Notes: generated by a model from the letters alone, not told the origin. 64,000 nt of DNA from Agrypnia vestita (GCA_016648135.1 JADDOH010008093.1:92730-156729), one strand, 5' to 3'. Positions 1-10,944 are shown, counted from the stretch's first letter. Program-made: numbers and translations.

Positions 1-296
1 CTCGTCGGTTCCATACACAAGTTAAAATTAAATAATGTGTATCATATAAGTAAAATCTTATGAAAACTTAAATATTAATAAAAAAAAAATTAAAAAATCT
101 TAAACATTTTCTCCGCCTTGCTGAAGAACGGTGTAGAGTTTGAGGAGCGCCGCCCGCAGTCCCGTAATGTATTACTTTCGGGATCGTACATCTGGCCCTT
201 GCGGGTTGACGCACCATCTGTCCGCTATCACTGCAGGACACGTGGCGGGCCCGGGCGAGGGGCGGGGCGTTGGACCGTGACCCTCCGGCGTGAGGC
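1..296. other. Unassigned sequence, GC-rich second half
   Basis: The first 115 bases are AT-rich and featureless. From about 118 to 296 the sequence is clearly GC-richer and contains a 62-codon ORF on the plus strand with no family resemblance I recognise. It ends exactly where a hAT-type MITE starts. It may be unique host DNA, but coding potential is not convincing. Confidence 0.4.
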
Positions 297-1316
297 TAGT
301 CCGTGAAAAACTACATTTCAAAATGAAGACTACAACGCACACACGTTCATCAGTTTGAAGACTACAACTGTACACTACAATTGTAGTAAAAACTACATGA
401 AGTGAAGTAATGAAGTAATTTTATTAATGAAGTGAAGTAATGAAATGAAGTAATTGTACTGCAGAATTGTCGTACTAGTGAAGTAATTATATTTTTCCCA
501 AATAAAAAGTTTGGTGGCTAAAACAAATTTTTCTAAAAACCATGGGGGGGGGGGGTTTGTTTCGATTTCCAAAAATTTCTTCATTTATCTACATCAACTT
601 CCCAAAAATTTCACATAAAAAATGTACTATTTGAAGTATGTGCCCGTACTTTCGATAACTTTGAAGTGTGTGTACTTTGTAGTGTTCGCTTTGAAATGAA
701 GTGTACTATTTGAAATATATACCACAGTATTATACCCAGAACAGTAGTTTATCTCCGGCTTGTCGGCGAGTTATTAGCCTACTAATGCGTTGACGCTAGG
801 GTTGTCACTTTACTCGTAGCGTCTGAGATTCCGATACATAAGTTGGACACAAAACCGGAAAATTTCTGTAATTAAGTATACCAGTTTCTGCACTTAAATT
901 GCAAGAACGCTGATTAACATCAACGTAGACTTTTAAAAACTTAGTCTTTGTGATAACCAACACACCTTTTTAGTAAAGCACCACAAACATAAAAAAAGGC
1001 ATTTTTTCTAAAGCGGCGGCTGCGAGCGCGAATGGCACTGAAGGCACGGCCCTTACTGCCGCCGCCTTGTGCCCCCATATTCTATGTCAATGTGTGCGTC
1101 ACAGTGCGTGCGTAAACGGCACCGAGCACGCACGCACACTTTCTAATGGGTAGCGGCCAGTTTGTATGAAGACGTATTACTGTTCTTAGTATACTGTGTA
1201 CATACTTTCAATATCTTTGAGATGTGTGTAGTTTGTAGTGTGCACTACACTTCAAAAGGTGTGAAGTGTGTACTTCAATGTAATGTAATAGTGAGTACAG
1301 AGCGGACCCATCACTA
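297..1316 (+). mobile_element. hAT-type MITE, family hAT-A, copy 1
   Basis: The left end (TAGTCCGTGAAAAAC) and right end (CGGACCCATCACTA) match the two better-preserved copies at 6205-6706 and 15734-16701. The body is built of degenerate GAAGTGAAGTAAT and CTACAATTGTAG blocks. Relative to the other copies it has about 470 extra bases between roughly 720 and 1190, partly GC-rich. No target duplication is visible here (CGTGAGGC against CATACCAC), so the flanks are mutated or rearranged. There is no transposase. Confidence 0.7.
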
Positions 1317-1785
1317 CATACCACGCAGTTTTAGAAAAGTACGAAGCGCGCAGGTCGCTTCGTTGCGTCTCCGTGCGTGCACGAAAATTTATTTAATCCA
1401 TTCAAATATCGAGGCCGGAGGGGGAGACCGCGCCACGGGGTGCATGCCGAAAATTCTCAAATATTATTACTAACTTGTCGACTGTCTGTTTATCTGTCTT
1501 GTTTTTTTTTTTGGTGTGGTGGAATCTTGTAATTGATTTTTTCGCAACTCTCCGACTAGCTAGAGCTGTGAAACTTTCAACATTCACGTGAAATGAATGA
1601 CCATACATTATTTAATTTTTCGACAAGATTCGGTCATCGTTTCGACTATATTTAATAAGTTTCCGTTATTGTGGAACATTTAATAGTGTAAAAAAAATGT
1701 TCCTATGTGAAATTTATTAATTTAAGTCGGCACAACATGCCAAATTCGACAAATTAGGACTATGTAGAATGTAAATTTTTAATAT
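1317..1785. other. Unassigned intergenic sequence
   Basis: A short GC-richer patch at 1320-1450 is followed by AT-rich DNA. ORFs on both strands are short and resemble nothing I know. Confidence 0.3.
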
Positions 1786-2045
1786 GAGCAAGGAAAGGTG
1801 GTTAAGAAAATATATGAGGCGAGTGTTGAGGGCAACAGGAATAGAGGGCGTCCGCGAAATACCTGTATTTATACCTACAAGTATTTGAGGATGGCCCTAT
1901 CAAAAGCAAAACCAACAATCGTAGAACTTGTATAAGACGATGTATGAATGTAGCCGAAGCAAAAGTGGTGTGCCAAGGTGGAATAATATAGCGTTCTATA
2001 TTCTCTGCCTACCCCTGCGGGAAACGGCGTGATAGTTAGATTACT
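1786..2045 (+). pseudogene. RTE-like LINE fragment, C-terminal RT tail (RTE-1)
   Basis: Degenerate copy of the RTE-1 3' region seen best at 5536-6030: the equivalents of the RKIYEASV, CMNVAEAKV and YPCGKRRD segments can be followed, but frameshifts and small deletions break the frame. It ends in the shared element end (GGGAAACGGCGTGATAG). Non-functional. Confidence 0.6.
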
Positions 2046-2325
2046 AATATCTCAGGTAGAAAAAAAAAACGTATAAGTACAGAATCAATTTCGAAGACAT
2101 TTTCATTTCATTATTATCATTAAAGTTAAATTGTTTAAACATGTTTCTGAGCATGCATTAATCAGTAATAAAAATATTTTTTTAGATATTAAAAAAAATA
2201 TATATATAAACTATACCACCAAAAACCCATACCATTTATTTATTAAGGGTTTTGCTGCAGTACATTTGATGTTTAGACGTACGTGTGACAAATCTATTTA
2301 TATAATAATCCATTTATAATAACAT
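2046..2325. other. AT-rich intergenic sequence
   Basis: Low-complexity A/T-rich DNA between two RTE-1 fragments. I see no feature in it. Confidence 0.4.
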
Positions 2326-2665
2326 ACTTGCATTGTAAATGTAGCGATCTGTAATGCAAAAAAAAGGAAAGAATGAAAAAATTGGGATAGAATATAAAGC
2401 TGATCTTAAGAATAGTTAATAAAATTAGAAAACAGTCGCTTAGATATAGTTTGGGCATGTTGATTGAATGAATGATAAGAAAGATACATGACGCAAGTGT
2501 TGACGGCGCCGGAAAGAGAAGGCGACCGCGGAAGACGCGGCCCGACCATATTAACCAGATGCTGGAAGATAGTCCTGTTAGGAGCCTCAACAATGGTCGA
2601 GCTGTATGAGTTGTGTATCAGAACAGAAGTGTGGCGCTCTATCCTATCCTGGTGAAAAAATATTA
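2326..2665 (+). pseudogene. RTE-like LINE fragment (RTE-1)
   Basis: Second degenerate RTE-1 copy. The nucleotide sequence around 2460-2640 (GCATGTTGATTGAATG, then the GACGGCGCC and GGAAGACGCGG blocks) runs parallel to 5745-5990, which encodes the typical FGHVERM and GRPWKTWHDQI motifs at the RT C-terminus. Frameshifts prevent translation. Confidence 0.65.
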
Positions 2666-3055
2666 CATCTCTAAAAGAACTGTGCAAAATTCAACGACAG
2701 AAAATACAGTTTTGATTTTTCAATATTGAAAATATGTACGTGACTTCGTCGCTAATTAATCCACGAATTTCTGTTATTTAGGAAAACTGTTTTTTTCTTT
2801 ATTACTTGCAATGTTCTTTTAAATTTAATCAAGTTACAAGTTTATGTAGGTATAATAATAATGAGTTATCTCAAAATTGCTTGATGAAAATATTTATTTG
2901 TCTAGTCTATGAGTATGATATCGCTAACAAACTATTAAAGAATCATTTTACAACTCATGTTTTACTTACAAAATATTACATTTAAAATAAAAATTGTGAC
3001 AATTGATACAGTTTTATTATTTTCAGATCGGAAGCGGTTCCTCGGGGTACTCTCA
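2666..3055. other. AT-rich intergenic sequence
   Basis: Nothing recognisable; AT-rich with homopolymer runs. Confidence 0.3.
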
Positions 3056-3180
3056 ACCATCCACCGCCACTGCCATCATCCACCGCCACCGCCATCATCC
3101 ACCGCCCATGCGGCAGCGCGACACGACAAAAGTCCACGACATAAGGAACCCACACGACAAAAGATCCACGCGACATAATA
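3056..3180 (+). repeat. Short CCACCGCCATCATC tandem repeat plus CGACAAAAG motifs
   Basis: About two and a half units of a 24-base repeat (ATCCACCGCCACYGCCATC) lie at 3058-3108. They are followed by two copies of CGACAAAAG(A)TCCACG at roughly 3123 and 3156. The second motif also occurs, inverted, at 4810-4835 inside the R1-like region, so this patch is probably transposon-derived. ORFs here are His/Pro-rich only because of the repeat. Confidence 0.55.
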
Positions 3181-3635
3181 CCTAACAACAAACGGAATTT
3201 CAAAATACTTATTTAACAAAGATTAAATAAATTATTGAATTGTTCATATACTTTGAGTTGGAACACACAATAGAACATCCACCAATGAAAATTCTCCATC
3301 AACGGATAAAAAAATTAAAATACATATTAAACACAATAAACGCATACCCGATTGCATTTTACTTGTACCTGCAATAAAAATTAAACACGATTCTATTACC
3401 ATAATAACGTGTTATGAATTTGATCACAATTATATCACGAAAGCTACATCAGCAAATAGAAAATAATTACAGCCAACAATAACGGCGCCCATAGCATACG
3501 CAATTTTCATAACACCATTTTCAAACAACTTGCTGTCGTCACTTGTAAGAATTGATATTAGTTAAAAACAACACTTGGAATGCCGCCATCTTGACTTTTG
3601 CTTGGTGAGTCGTGACTTCACGGTGTGAAAATATA
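3181..3635. other. Unassigned AT-rich sequence
   Basis: No ORF, repeat or terminus that I recognise. Confidence 0.3.
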
Positions 3636-3985
3636 CTCACCATCACGGCGATTCCCCGCGGGGGTAGGCAGAGAGGATAGAGTGCCACACTCTTCTGTCC
3701 TGACACGCAACTCTCGCCTCATCCATATTCATACATCTTCCCATACAAGATCGACGATTTTTGAGGCTCATAACCATCCTCCAGTTTCTAGTCAATCTGG
3801 TCATGCCACTTGAGGTCGCCCTCTCTTTCTGGCGCCCTCAACACGTGCGTCGTTCTTAGCATTCATTCGCTCAAATGTCCAAACCACCTGAGCGACAGTT
3901 TTCTAATTTTATTAATTGCGCCAAGATAAAATATTCGTCCTAAAATCTCACTCTAAAAATGCGCCTTAACTCTAAAAAGTCTAAC
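3636..3985 (-). pseudogene. RTE-like LINE fragment, minus strand (RTE-1)
   Basis: Reverse complement of the RTE-1 3' region. Starting with the characteristic CCCGCGGGGGTAGGCAG end, it runs through the blocks for the CMNMDEARV and GRPQVAWPD-like segments to the FGHLSE region near 3880. Indels are frequent. The same fragment type is on the plus strand at 5536 and on the minus strand at 49988. Confidence 0.65.
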
Positions 3986-4023
3986 TTCGAAAACATTTTG
4001 AAATTTTGATAATTTATTTTTTT

Positions 4024-4400
4024 AGCAGACCCACCGTTCACCCGGGACCGTTTTATAAGCAAAAGCTCCTATATCGGTCCTGCTCATTCGCCGTCAGGTT
4101 GGCATTTTTTAATGCTAAAGGCAGCCGTGCAACCCAGCACTGCAAAGCAAAATTGGGCCGCACGGCTGGCATCCAAAATTTTGCCCTCATTGTCCCGTCA
4201 GTTCACTTCTTTATTATTTAAAAATATACATAAACCACAAAAATATTTCAATACAGTAAATATAAGGGCACAAAGGATACACAAGGATACAAAAGGATGT
4301 AAGGAGCAAACGGGTCGGGACATTTCAGGGAAAGAAAACTCCCTTTTGGGTTAAACAGACAGCACAAAAATAAGTACATAGAAATATGGACTTACGCACA
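4024..4400 (-). mobile_element. 3' untranslated region of an R1-like LINE
   Basis: The block 4024-4170 is closely repeated at 36241-36382 and more distantly at 62398-62490 (GACCCACCG, GACCGTTTTATAAGC, TATCGGTCCT, GCCAGGTTGGCATTT). On the minus strand it lies just downstream of the C-terminal ORF at 4450-4914 and ends in a T run followed by A/T sequence. It is therefore best read as that element's conserved 3' UTR. Confidence 0.55.
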
Positions 4401-4449
4401 CGCACCACGGCCGGCACATACGATCCAAGAGCAAAACAAGATTAAGCAA

Positions 4450-4914
4450 TTAAGAATATATAATACCACGGTTGAAACGCCGAAGGATTTCCCACCTGGA
4501 GACCCACACCCGCAAAAACACACTGAACAGTCCCAGGTTCCTAGCGCAGCTTAACAGATCGGAGTTTAATATATTGCTCCTACCTGCAGCTTCCAAATCT
4601 TCTATCATTTCCTCTCTCGCATCCCTCAACAAAACACAGAGAATGTGCGGCGCCTGCCTCACCCGGCTACAGGTACACCACGGGTCCGGAGCAAGCCCTA
4701 GATCGTGGAGCTTGCTTCTGAATTCCCCGTGACCCGATATCATCTGCACCGAGAAACGGTCAAACGTCGGGGGACCCCCCTGGCCTTTCTCTCTGGTAAT
4801 ACATTGTTTATTGTCGTTATGTTTCGTGGATCTTTTGTCGCTAGGGCCCTTTTTCGTCGGGTCAAATGGCCGTGGACCCTTCGTCGCGGGACCGACGCCA
4901 GACGCACCGCCCAC
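4450..4914 (-). pseudogene. R1-like non-LTR retrotransposon ORF2, C-terminal fragment
   Basis: Residues about 50-115 of this 154-codon ORF resemble the extreme C-terminus of R1/Jockey-type polyproteins: a SVQMISGHGEFRSKL segment, then a Cys/His motif (CTCSRVRQAPHILC, spacing C-x-C-x7-H-x2-C) and an acidic helix. The first 50 residues are Pro/Lys-rich and do not belong to that domain. RT and endonuclease domains are absent, so this is a 5'-truncated dead copy. The 3' UTR follows at 4024-4400. Confidence 0.6.
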
Positions 4915-5535
4915 TGTACTGTCGCCGATCCCTTGTCATTCTCGTCGCCCGGTGTGATGTTGAACAACTGGACGGAGAACTGATAAGGGCTTGTGACGTA
5001 ACGCTCGTCGGGCTGGCGTCGGCCCTCCGCCCCGCCAGATGGGCCGCGCCCCCCGGAGGAAGGGATGACTCGGCGGATTTCGGCGGAAAAGATTGTTCAA
5101 TCTCAGAGTACCCACTTACTATTCCATGTGAATTGATGTTACTTTCTGTTCCGGCGTATTCGAGTCAGAGGAAGCAGCGATGGTGTTTTTTTTTATATCG
5201 TTAATTTTACTCTTCCTGGTTACTCATTTTTTAACGCTGTAGGCGATGTACTATGCTAAAATATAAAAATTCACGTCCCGGTACTGTAAACTCGGTGTAC
5301 ATACTACTTTTAAGTCGGATAATTATAAATTTTAGATTTTTTGCTAATACTAATCATTTATATAACATTTGATATGTGTGTAAGTGAATATATGTATGAG
5401 TTGTTGTTTTAAAACGCGCCACTGCGCTTCCCGCACCACTCCCCATCACTCGGCAAGTACCTTGACCACAAGACGAACAAGCACGTTTATATTTTTTCAA
5501 TTTCCGTTAATTTATTTGATTGCGTTATCATTATG
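4915..5535. other. GC-rich patch then AT-rich unassigned DNA
   Basis: 4780-5100 is GC-rich with overlapping ORFs on both strands, including a 112-codon plus-strand one at 4866-5204 with no recognised domain. It repeats a degenerate CGACGAAGGGTCC motif. It could be the upstream part of the R1-like element or host DNA. 5110-5535 holds nothing I can name. Confidence 0.3.
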
Positions 5536-6030
5536 GAGTTCTGGTACCGACACTAATGTATGGAAGTGAAGCCTGGAGCTGGCAGAAGAGGAACGAAAGT
5601 AGATTGAATGCAGTGGAGATGAAGTCCCTTAGAGGTATGTGTGGTAAATCCATGTATGATAGAGTAAAGAATGAAGATATTAGAAATTAATGTAAAGCTG
5701 ATCGTAGCATAATACAGAGAATAAAAATAGGGTCGCTCAGGTGGTTTGGGCATGTTGAGCGAATGAATGAGGAATGAATGATAAGAAAGATATATGATGC
5801 AAGTGTTGACGGCGCCAAAAAGAAAGGGCGACCATGGAAGACGTGGCATGACCAGATTAACCAGATACTGGAAGATGGTCCTGTTAGAAGCCTGAACAAC
5901 CGTCGAGCTTGCATGCGAAGATGTATGGATGTAGACGAAGCGAAAGTTGAATGTCAGGACAGAAGAGTATGGCGCTCTATCCTCTCTGCCTACCCCCGCG
6001 GGGAAACGGCGTGATGATAAGTAATATGTA
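5536..6030 (+). pseudogene. RTE-like LINE, best-preserved RT C-terminal region (RTE-1)
   Basis: Reading frames give YGSEAWSWQKRN, then IGSLRWFGHVERM, then GRPWKTWHDQINQIL and finally WRSILSAYPRGETA. These are the motifs found after the RT core in RTE-type elements of insects. An in-frame stop after KNEDIRN and a frameshift near 5770 kill it. The final 78 codons (5778-6014) stay open. Past the stop the sequence ends in (GTAA)-type repeats, as at 28905, which probably mark the element 3' end. Confidence 0.75.
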
Positions 6031-6059
6031 AGTAGTAAGTAAGCGTTATCATACTCCAT

Positions 6060-6204
6060 ATGCATCTTAAGATAATTAGACTGTCTGTCCAAAGAATATA
6101 TTAATATGTACAATATGAATAGGTTAGATGAATTAAATCGCGTCCACAAAACTTATTTCGCTAACCGTGCTTTCGCGGTGGCTGGACCAAAGTTATGGAA
6201 TAAA
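6060..6204 (+). pseudogene. L2/CR1-like LINE RT C-terminus, part 1
   Basis: In frame it encodes ANRAFAVAGPKLWNK, the conserved GDRAFSVAAPKLWNSLP-type segment at the C-terminus of L2/CR1-like LINE polyproteins. The frame is cut by the hAT-A MITE at 6205 and continues at 6715 with KLPNKLRLTDS. The two parts flank the insertion with an 8-bp duplication (GGAATAAA). Confidence 0.7.
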
Positions 6205-6706
6205 TAGTGATGGGTCCACTCTGTACTAAGTACTACAATGTAGTAGTACATTATACTGAAGTGCACACTTCCCACTGTGTGTATTGAACTGCACACTACA
6301 AACTACACACACGTCGAACTTAAAATTTAAAATTGAAGTGTGACTTTTTAATGTGTTCAATTTTTGGTCGATATTTTTGCGAAGTTGGTGTAGAAAAAAA
6401 AAATTGACAGGTTTTGATGTGGATAAAACGGTCGAAACATTTGTGGTGGTCGAATACAGAAATCTCCGGAAACTGAATCAACCACCGCCCCCCATGGATT
6501 TGAAAATTTTGCAGTAGTATACTTTTCAAGTAGTACTTCTCGTAGTTCATTGTAGTGGATACAATTCTGTAGGACTACAATTTGAAGTGAGTGTTATTTT
6601 TCGGTACCTACCTACTAAAAATGTAGCGCACACTTTGTAGTCTTCAAACTTGTGAGCGTGTGCGTGTTGCAGTCTTCATTTTGAAATGTAGTTTTTCCCT
6701 TCCCTA
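6205..6706 (-). mobile_element. hAT-type MITE, family hAT-A, copy 2 with perfect TSD
   Basis: A 502-bp element bounded by TAGTGATGGG and CCCTTCCCTA (imperfect inverted ends). It is flanked by identical 8-bp direct repeats GGAATAAA at 6197-6204 and 6707-6714, the size expected for hAT transposition. It interrupts a LINE reading frame, which confirms both boundaries. Orientation is opposite to copies 1 and 3. There is no transposase; it would have depended on a hAT element elsewhere. Confidence 0.9.
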
Positions 6707-6714
6707 GGAATAAA

Positions 6715-7045
6715 CTACCCAATAAACTGAGACTAACAGATAGCTTACCACAGTTCAACAAACAACTAAATACGCACTTATTTAGAAAATCATATAAAAA
6801 CCTATACAATCAGATCATTACAACAGTACCTGATGTTTTTCACTTCTAGTATGCACTGAGAATATACCTGATTCTTCCAGGCACTCCCAACTATTATAGT
6901 TTTAAATGTTAATTCTATTTTTTGCATATCAATATGTATAGTAAATTAGTTGTTTTGTAAAATATTTTTTTTGTGGAAGCGCCCTCGAGGTGACTACTCG
7001 CGATAACGGCGCTATATAAATTATCTAATTATTATTATGTGTTAG
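6715..7045 (+). pseudogene. L2/CR1-like LINE RT C-terminus, part 2, and 3' UTR
   Basis: Continues the interrupted frame with NKLRLTDSLPQFNKQLNTHL and stops near 6848. The 3' UTR ends with GCGCCCTCGAGGTGA, a short spacer, GGCGCTATATAAAT and an ATTATTATT tail. The GCGC/GGCGC ends can pair as a hairpin. The same terminal module, minus strand, closes the LINE insertion at 30068-30322. Confidence 0.7.
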
Positions 7046-8060
7046 GACACTAGATATGCTTACATCTAATATAATTTTTTTGTAAATATCTTATCTACTG
7101 TTTCCCGTTTATTTTTGTACGCGATTATTATTTATTTTCAAATTAATAAAGATAAAACAAATATATGATGTGTTTTTATGTATTAACCGAATAAGGCAAC
7201 ATTCTATAAAAAATCGCTACCCCCAAATATCTAATTGACAGTAAAAATGTTTGTGTGCGCGATAACTCACAAACCAAATATAGTAATGACCGGTTATTTG
7301 TTCAGTAGTCGAGTGCTGATTTGGCTGCAAGAAAACAGCGTAGGATTTAACAGTCCAGAATTTACTGTAGTAATCTCCATACATTAATTTTGCAATAATA
7401 GCATTTTGCTGGCTGGCTGTATTGCTACCGTGCTGCTTTGCGGCACAGCATGGTTGCCATGTAGCAATTAAGATATCAACCCGGCGGCGAATGAGTAGCA
7501 CTTTTACGGGGGCCGTCCAGTAACGGTCAAAATCGTTGTTTTTACCAGTAATAATATTGTAAATACACAGTTGCTAATCACAAATACACAGATGTAATAA
7601 GATAATAATCTCAAATAACATTTATTGTGTAACCGGTAAGAATAAGGGTTTTAACAGTCACTACAGGTGACTTCTATAAACACTACTGAGAGCATGGGTC
7701 CTAGACACTAGAAGTGGCGGAGACACAGTCTTACCTTATGTGCTGTAGTCAGATCTTATATTCCGATACATTTTTGAATTGTGCAATTATTTAAAGAGCA
7801 TTAATCAATTGGACACGAACGATTTCATCTTTGAAAGTTAAGCTTTCGTATGTGGGAACTTACTATGTAGGTAATCAAAAATCGAAATTGTAAATAATTC
7901 TGTATTTTCTACGTGAATTGGTAGAAAGTGTAAAATTAAGACTGATTTCGGAACGCCGAGGAAATCAAAATTTTCTTAACTAAATTCATAAAAACTGATG
8001 AATTTGTTAAAATTCAAAGAGACGGCTTTTCCTTAATTGGGATATAATAAAACTCAATAC
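7046..8060. other. Unassigned AT-rich sequence
   Basis: The longest ORF is 94 codons on the minus strand at 7217-7501, with no recognised domain or signal. I see no termini or repeats shared with the rest of the window. Confidence 0.3.
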
Positions 8061-8066
8061 CTTAGT

Positions 8067-8255
8067 TGGTCGGTTGGTCTTGTGGTTAGGACTCTCGCCA
8101 ACGTGATCCAAACGTCACTGGTTCGAGCATCACTCCAGATCAACAAGTTAGTCCTATTTTCATAGCACAAGCTTTTAGCTTAGTTTGAGAATAGTAAGAA
8201 TATTGATGTGACACGTATTCCGTTTTCGCATCTCTATTTTAAAAAAAAATGCAAT
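8067..8255 (+). mobile_element. tRNA-derived SINE, copy 1
   Basis: The head has a pol III box A-like stretch (TTGGTCTTGTGGTTAGGAC) and a box B (GGTTCGAGCAT). It is followed by a tail shared with 22450-22640 and 27735-27890 (AACAAGTTAGTCCTATTTTC, AAGCTTTTAGCTTAG, TCAATATTCTTACTATT in reverse copies) and an A-rich end. Three copies with the same tail and different flanks support a SINE family. Confidence 0.7.
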
Positions 8256-8365
8256 ATTTAGTTAGGGTAGTTTAGTTGATCCTGATGGTTCGAACTAGAA
8301 TGGAATTATGATTATCTTTTAAAATATGATATAGAATAAGGTCCACAAAGAGTAAACATCTTTTT

Positions 8366-8521
8366 ATTTAAGAAAAACAATCGAATTAGTATGCGTAAGC
8401 CGTGCGTACCACGCACGTTGTTTCATTGTGCTGGTGTTAACGGGTATAAACACCAACACACAACGAAACAATGTGCCTCGCACGCGGCTTACACATACTT
8501 ATCAGATTGTCTTTCTTAAAT
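8366..8521. mobile_element. Hairpin (foldback) MITE, family H, copy 1
   Basis: An imperfect palindrome: TTTAAGAAAAACAATCGAAT... on the left pairs with ...ATTGTCTTTCTTAAA on the right, and the inner arms (CGTAAGCCG / CGGCTTACAC and ACGTTGTTTC / GAAACAATGTG) also pair. A related, partly deleted copy lies at 46945-47070. It carries no coding sequence. Confidence 0.65.
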
Positions 8522-8969
8522 GGCAAGAGATCTAACGACAAGTCCTCAATATGACTTATTTATTAATTTTCTGCGTAAGTACCTACATACTATTATAATG
8601 GCGGGCTTATTAGCTTATTTCAATCAACTACACAATTTAGTATAACAATTAAAACATATTTCCGGTATACAACGTTACAGTGATAAAACTACTTGCATGT
8701 TAACAAGACTACTGATGGTCAAACCGTTTATTTTCGGTACAGTTATTTGAGATTAGCATCTGATTGTAACTAAGATGTAACTGTTGTATAGTTCCAATGG
8801 TGACCCGTTAAATTGCGAAAAATTAGCTTCCAATCAACGATGCAATCAGACACAAACCTCAAAAATCGGTTAGTGTGTAACCGATTAAAACACCATCACT
8901 AAACAAGACCAGTAGGAGATGTATGTGAACAAGGAACGATTTAACAATGTTTTGGAAATGGTAACATCC
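8522..8969. other. Unassigned AT-rich sequence
   Basis: No recognisable feature. Confidence 0.3.
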
Positions 8970-9506
8970 CTTTTTTATTCCCTTTATTCACTCGTGGCGT
9001 CTGCTTGCTTGCCGTCAACAAAAACTTTGGATCGATTTTTGACCCTTTTCCCGTGAACCAATCAAGCCGAAACTTGGCAAGTAGACTCGTGGCGACGATC
9101 AAGAAGATCTATCAAATTTTCGTTAAAAAAAATTAATAATTATAGTATAATTTCGGATTTTTAGAAATTTTATTGGTTTTTTAAAATTGGAATCATTTGA
9201 AAAGTTTGATTACGGCGGCCCGATAACGTCTCGGAATATTTTCTAAATTCGAATTACTCCGTCGGTATACATAATAGGTACTTCACTACGAATGTCGAAA
9301 ATCTAAATTGACTGACAAATGTTTTTAGAATTTAATCTTGAAAGCATGAAGTGTCTTATCAAAGCTCAAAACATCTGACATTTTAGAAATATATTAAATT
9401 ACTGTTAAGTTTAGTGTTATGTTATATGTTTAAATTCGTCTTTAATTGTTGTTATATTTTACAAAGAAAGGGAGTATAATAAAAACATTGGGTTACTTTT
9501 TTACTT
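8970..9506 (+). repeat. Dispersed repeat B, copy 1
   Basis: Shares CTCGTGGCGTCTGCTTGC at the start, GGCGACGATCAAGAAGATC and CGATAACGTC in the middle, and AAGAAAGGGAGTATAAT at the end with copies at 28013-28532 (minus), 30784-31605 and 38758-39428. A short inverted pair (ACTCCCTTTAT / AGAAAGGGAGTAT) lies near the ends, suggesting a non-autonomous DNA element, but I could not define a target duplication. Confidence 0.7.
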
Positions 9507-10299
9507 TTGAAGATAGTGGTGGTCTGTGGCGATGTGACACGGCAAAAAGTAATAACATTGATAAGATTTCATGGAGAAATGTAGGTACTTTATTCAAGCC
9601 CAATATCTACTAAAATAATTAAAATTTCTCCTTCCAAATATTAGAACTGAATTCTGATTTCGTGAACCACAGCATGGATAATGATCATTCTTTTCGTTCA
9701 TGTACCTACCATTAAGAATACGGAAGATGTTGAAAGATTGTGATACTCGCGAAGCACGAGGAGTAAAATATAAAGTATAATTAAACTCGAGTAGAGATAA
9801 CATAGTTTATGTTTGCCATCTAATTATTATCATAATTTATTTTTATTTGGAAAAGCTATCAGTGTAAAAATGCATTTGAATCGCTAGAATAGTTTGAATA
9901 TCTAGAAATCAATAAAAACAGGCTTTGTGAGTTTATATATTACGTAATGGACCAAAGGCCACTTAGTTTGTAAGGAATGGACTGGATGAAACGTTAAATT
10001 GATCTTCATATTATGAAAAAATGTACCAAAATCAAAATTCTATTTATGCCAGCCGACTGCACTTGAGGTTTAAATTCAAACTTCTCAAACTTGAAACGTC
10101 GAAATTGGCGGCATTACAAAGTTATACAATAAAAGTCGAGATACAGAAATAACAATATTGCTCATTTCAGAATACGGCCGATTGTTTGTCTTTGCTGTGA
10201 TGTTTCAGTTTAAAATCGACATCAAATCTCACAAAAATCCAAGATATTTGAATCTCCTAATATTGATATAGAGTTTAGGAAGAATTTGGTTAAAATTCT
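9507..10299. other. Unassigned AT-rich sequence
   Basis: A 69-codon minus-strand ORF at 9594-9803 is not recognisable. The block 10130-10200 (TCAGAATACGGCCGATTG) has weak echoes at 14530 and 24890, so a decayed repeat is possible. Confidence 0.3.
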
Positions 10300-10690
10300 T
10301 GTCTTAAGTGTGCTGCTATATGGCACCGAAACACGGATCATCTGCCAGAGCATGTCCGTGAGGCTAGCGGCCTCCGATATGTGGTGCTACAGGCGCATGG
10401 CGAGGATCCATTGGTCAGAACATATCTGAAACGATTAGGTGTTGAACAGGGTGGGCGAAAGGAAGCCGCTCCTGAACAGAATCGCCTAAGAGTGCATTTG
10501 ATATGCCACAGCATAAGGCACCAAGGTCTGCTTTTTACCATCGTTGAGGAAACTATTAAAGGCAACAATCGTTGATGCCGCCCGATATCAAGCTACACAG
10601 ACCAGGTTATCGGAGATGTACGCTGAAGCACCTACTAAGATATGAAGAGGCTGGAAGTTGACAGACAGGAGTGGAAAGATCGAGTGCTTG
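10300..10690 (+). pseudogene. RTE-like LINE fragment, type 2 (RTE-2)
   Basis: The plus strand encodes LAASDMWCYRRMARIHWSEH, matching the FEMWCYRRMLRISWT-type block that follows the RT core in RTE-related insect LINEs, then HSIRHQGLLFTIVEETIKG (the GHxxR..GL...ilEGki block). Stops interrupt the frame between blocks. The 64-codon ORF at 10381-10575 lies within it. Confidence 0.65.
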
Positions 10691-10784
10691 GTGGAGATCA
10701 ATCCTAGGATTGTAACCCAAAAAATTATAGATTGTATATAAATGATTTTATAATATAAAAAAATAACATATCCAAAAATTTGAT

Positions 10785-10944
10785 AGATGTGGTGGTCAAT
10801 CACGGGCGGAATTGGTGAAGGATACATTGTGTAAAGTGATCACTTAAGCCAGCCATGTGATAGGTCGTAAACACCCAAATACTTCCGTGCCTACTTTCCC
10901 ATACCAATAGCTTCGTCTCTGTGAGACATCCATGATATATCTTC
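10785..10944 (+). repeat. Dispersed repeat F, interrupted by a hAT element
   Basis: Matches the repeat F consensus visible in several copies (GTGTAAAGTGATCACTTAAG, CTACTTTCCCATA, TAGCTTCGTCTCTGTGAGAC). It is broken at its ATATATCTTC by the hAT-B element 10945-12183 and resumes briefly after 12192. Other F pieces: 14630-14945, 15005-15165, 43640-45110 (nested), 47835-47950, 48760-49465 (split by an LTR), 52840-52990. Confidence 0.65.

Noticed and set aside
297..1316. 8-bp duplication for hAT-A copy 1
   Set aside because: Flanks CGTGAGGC and CATACCAC do not match, so only the termini support this copy.
2957..3203. His/Pro-rich or overlapping short proteins at the CCACCG repeat
   Set aside because: Composition follows directly from the tandem repeat; ORFs exist in several frames and both strands.
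5553..6149. 198-codon minus-strand ORF
   Set aside because: It is antisense to a recognisable RTE RT tail on the plus strand; the plus-strand motifs explain the sequence.
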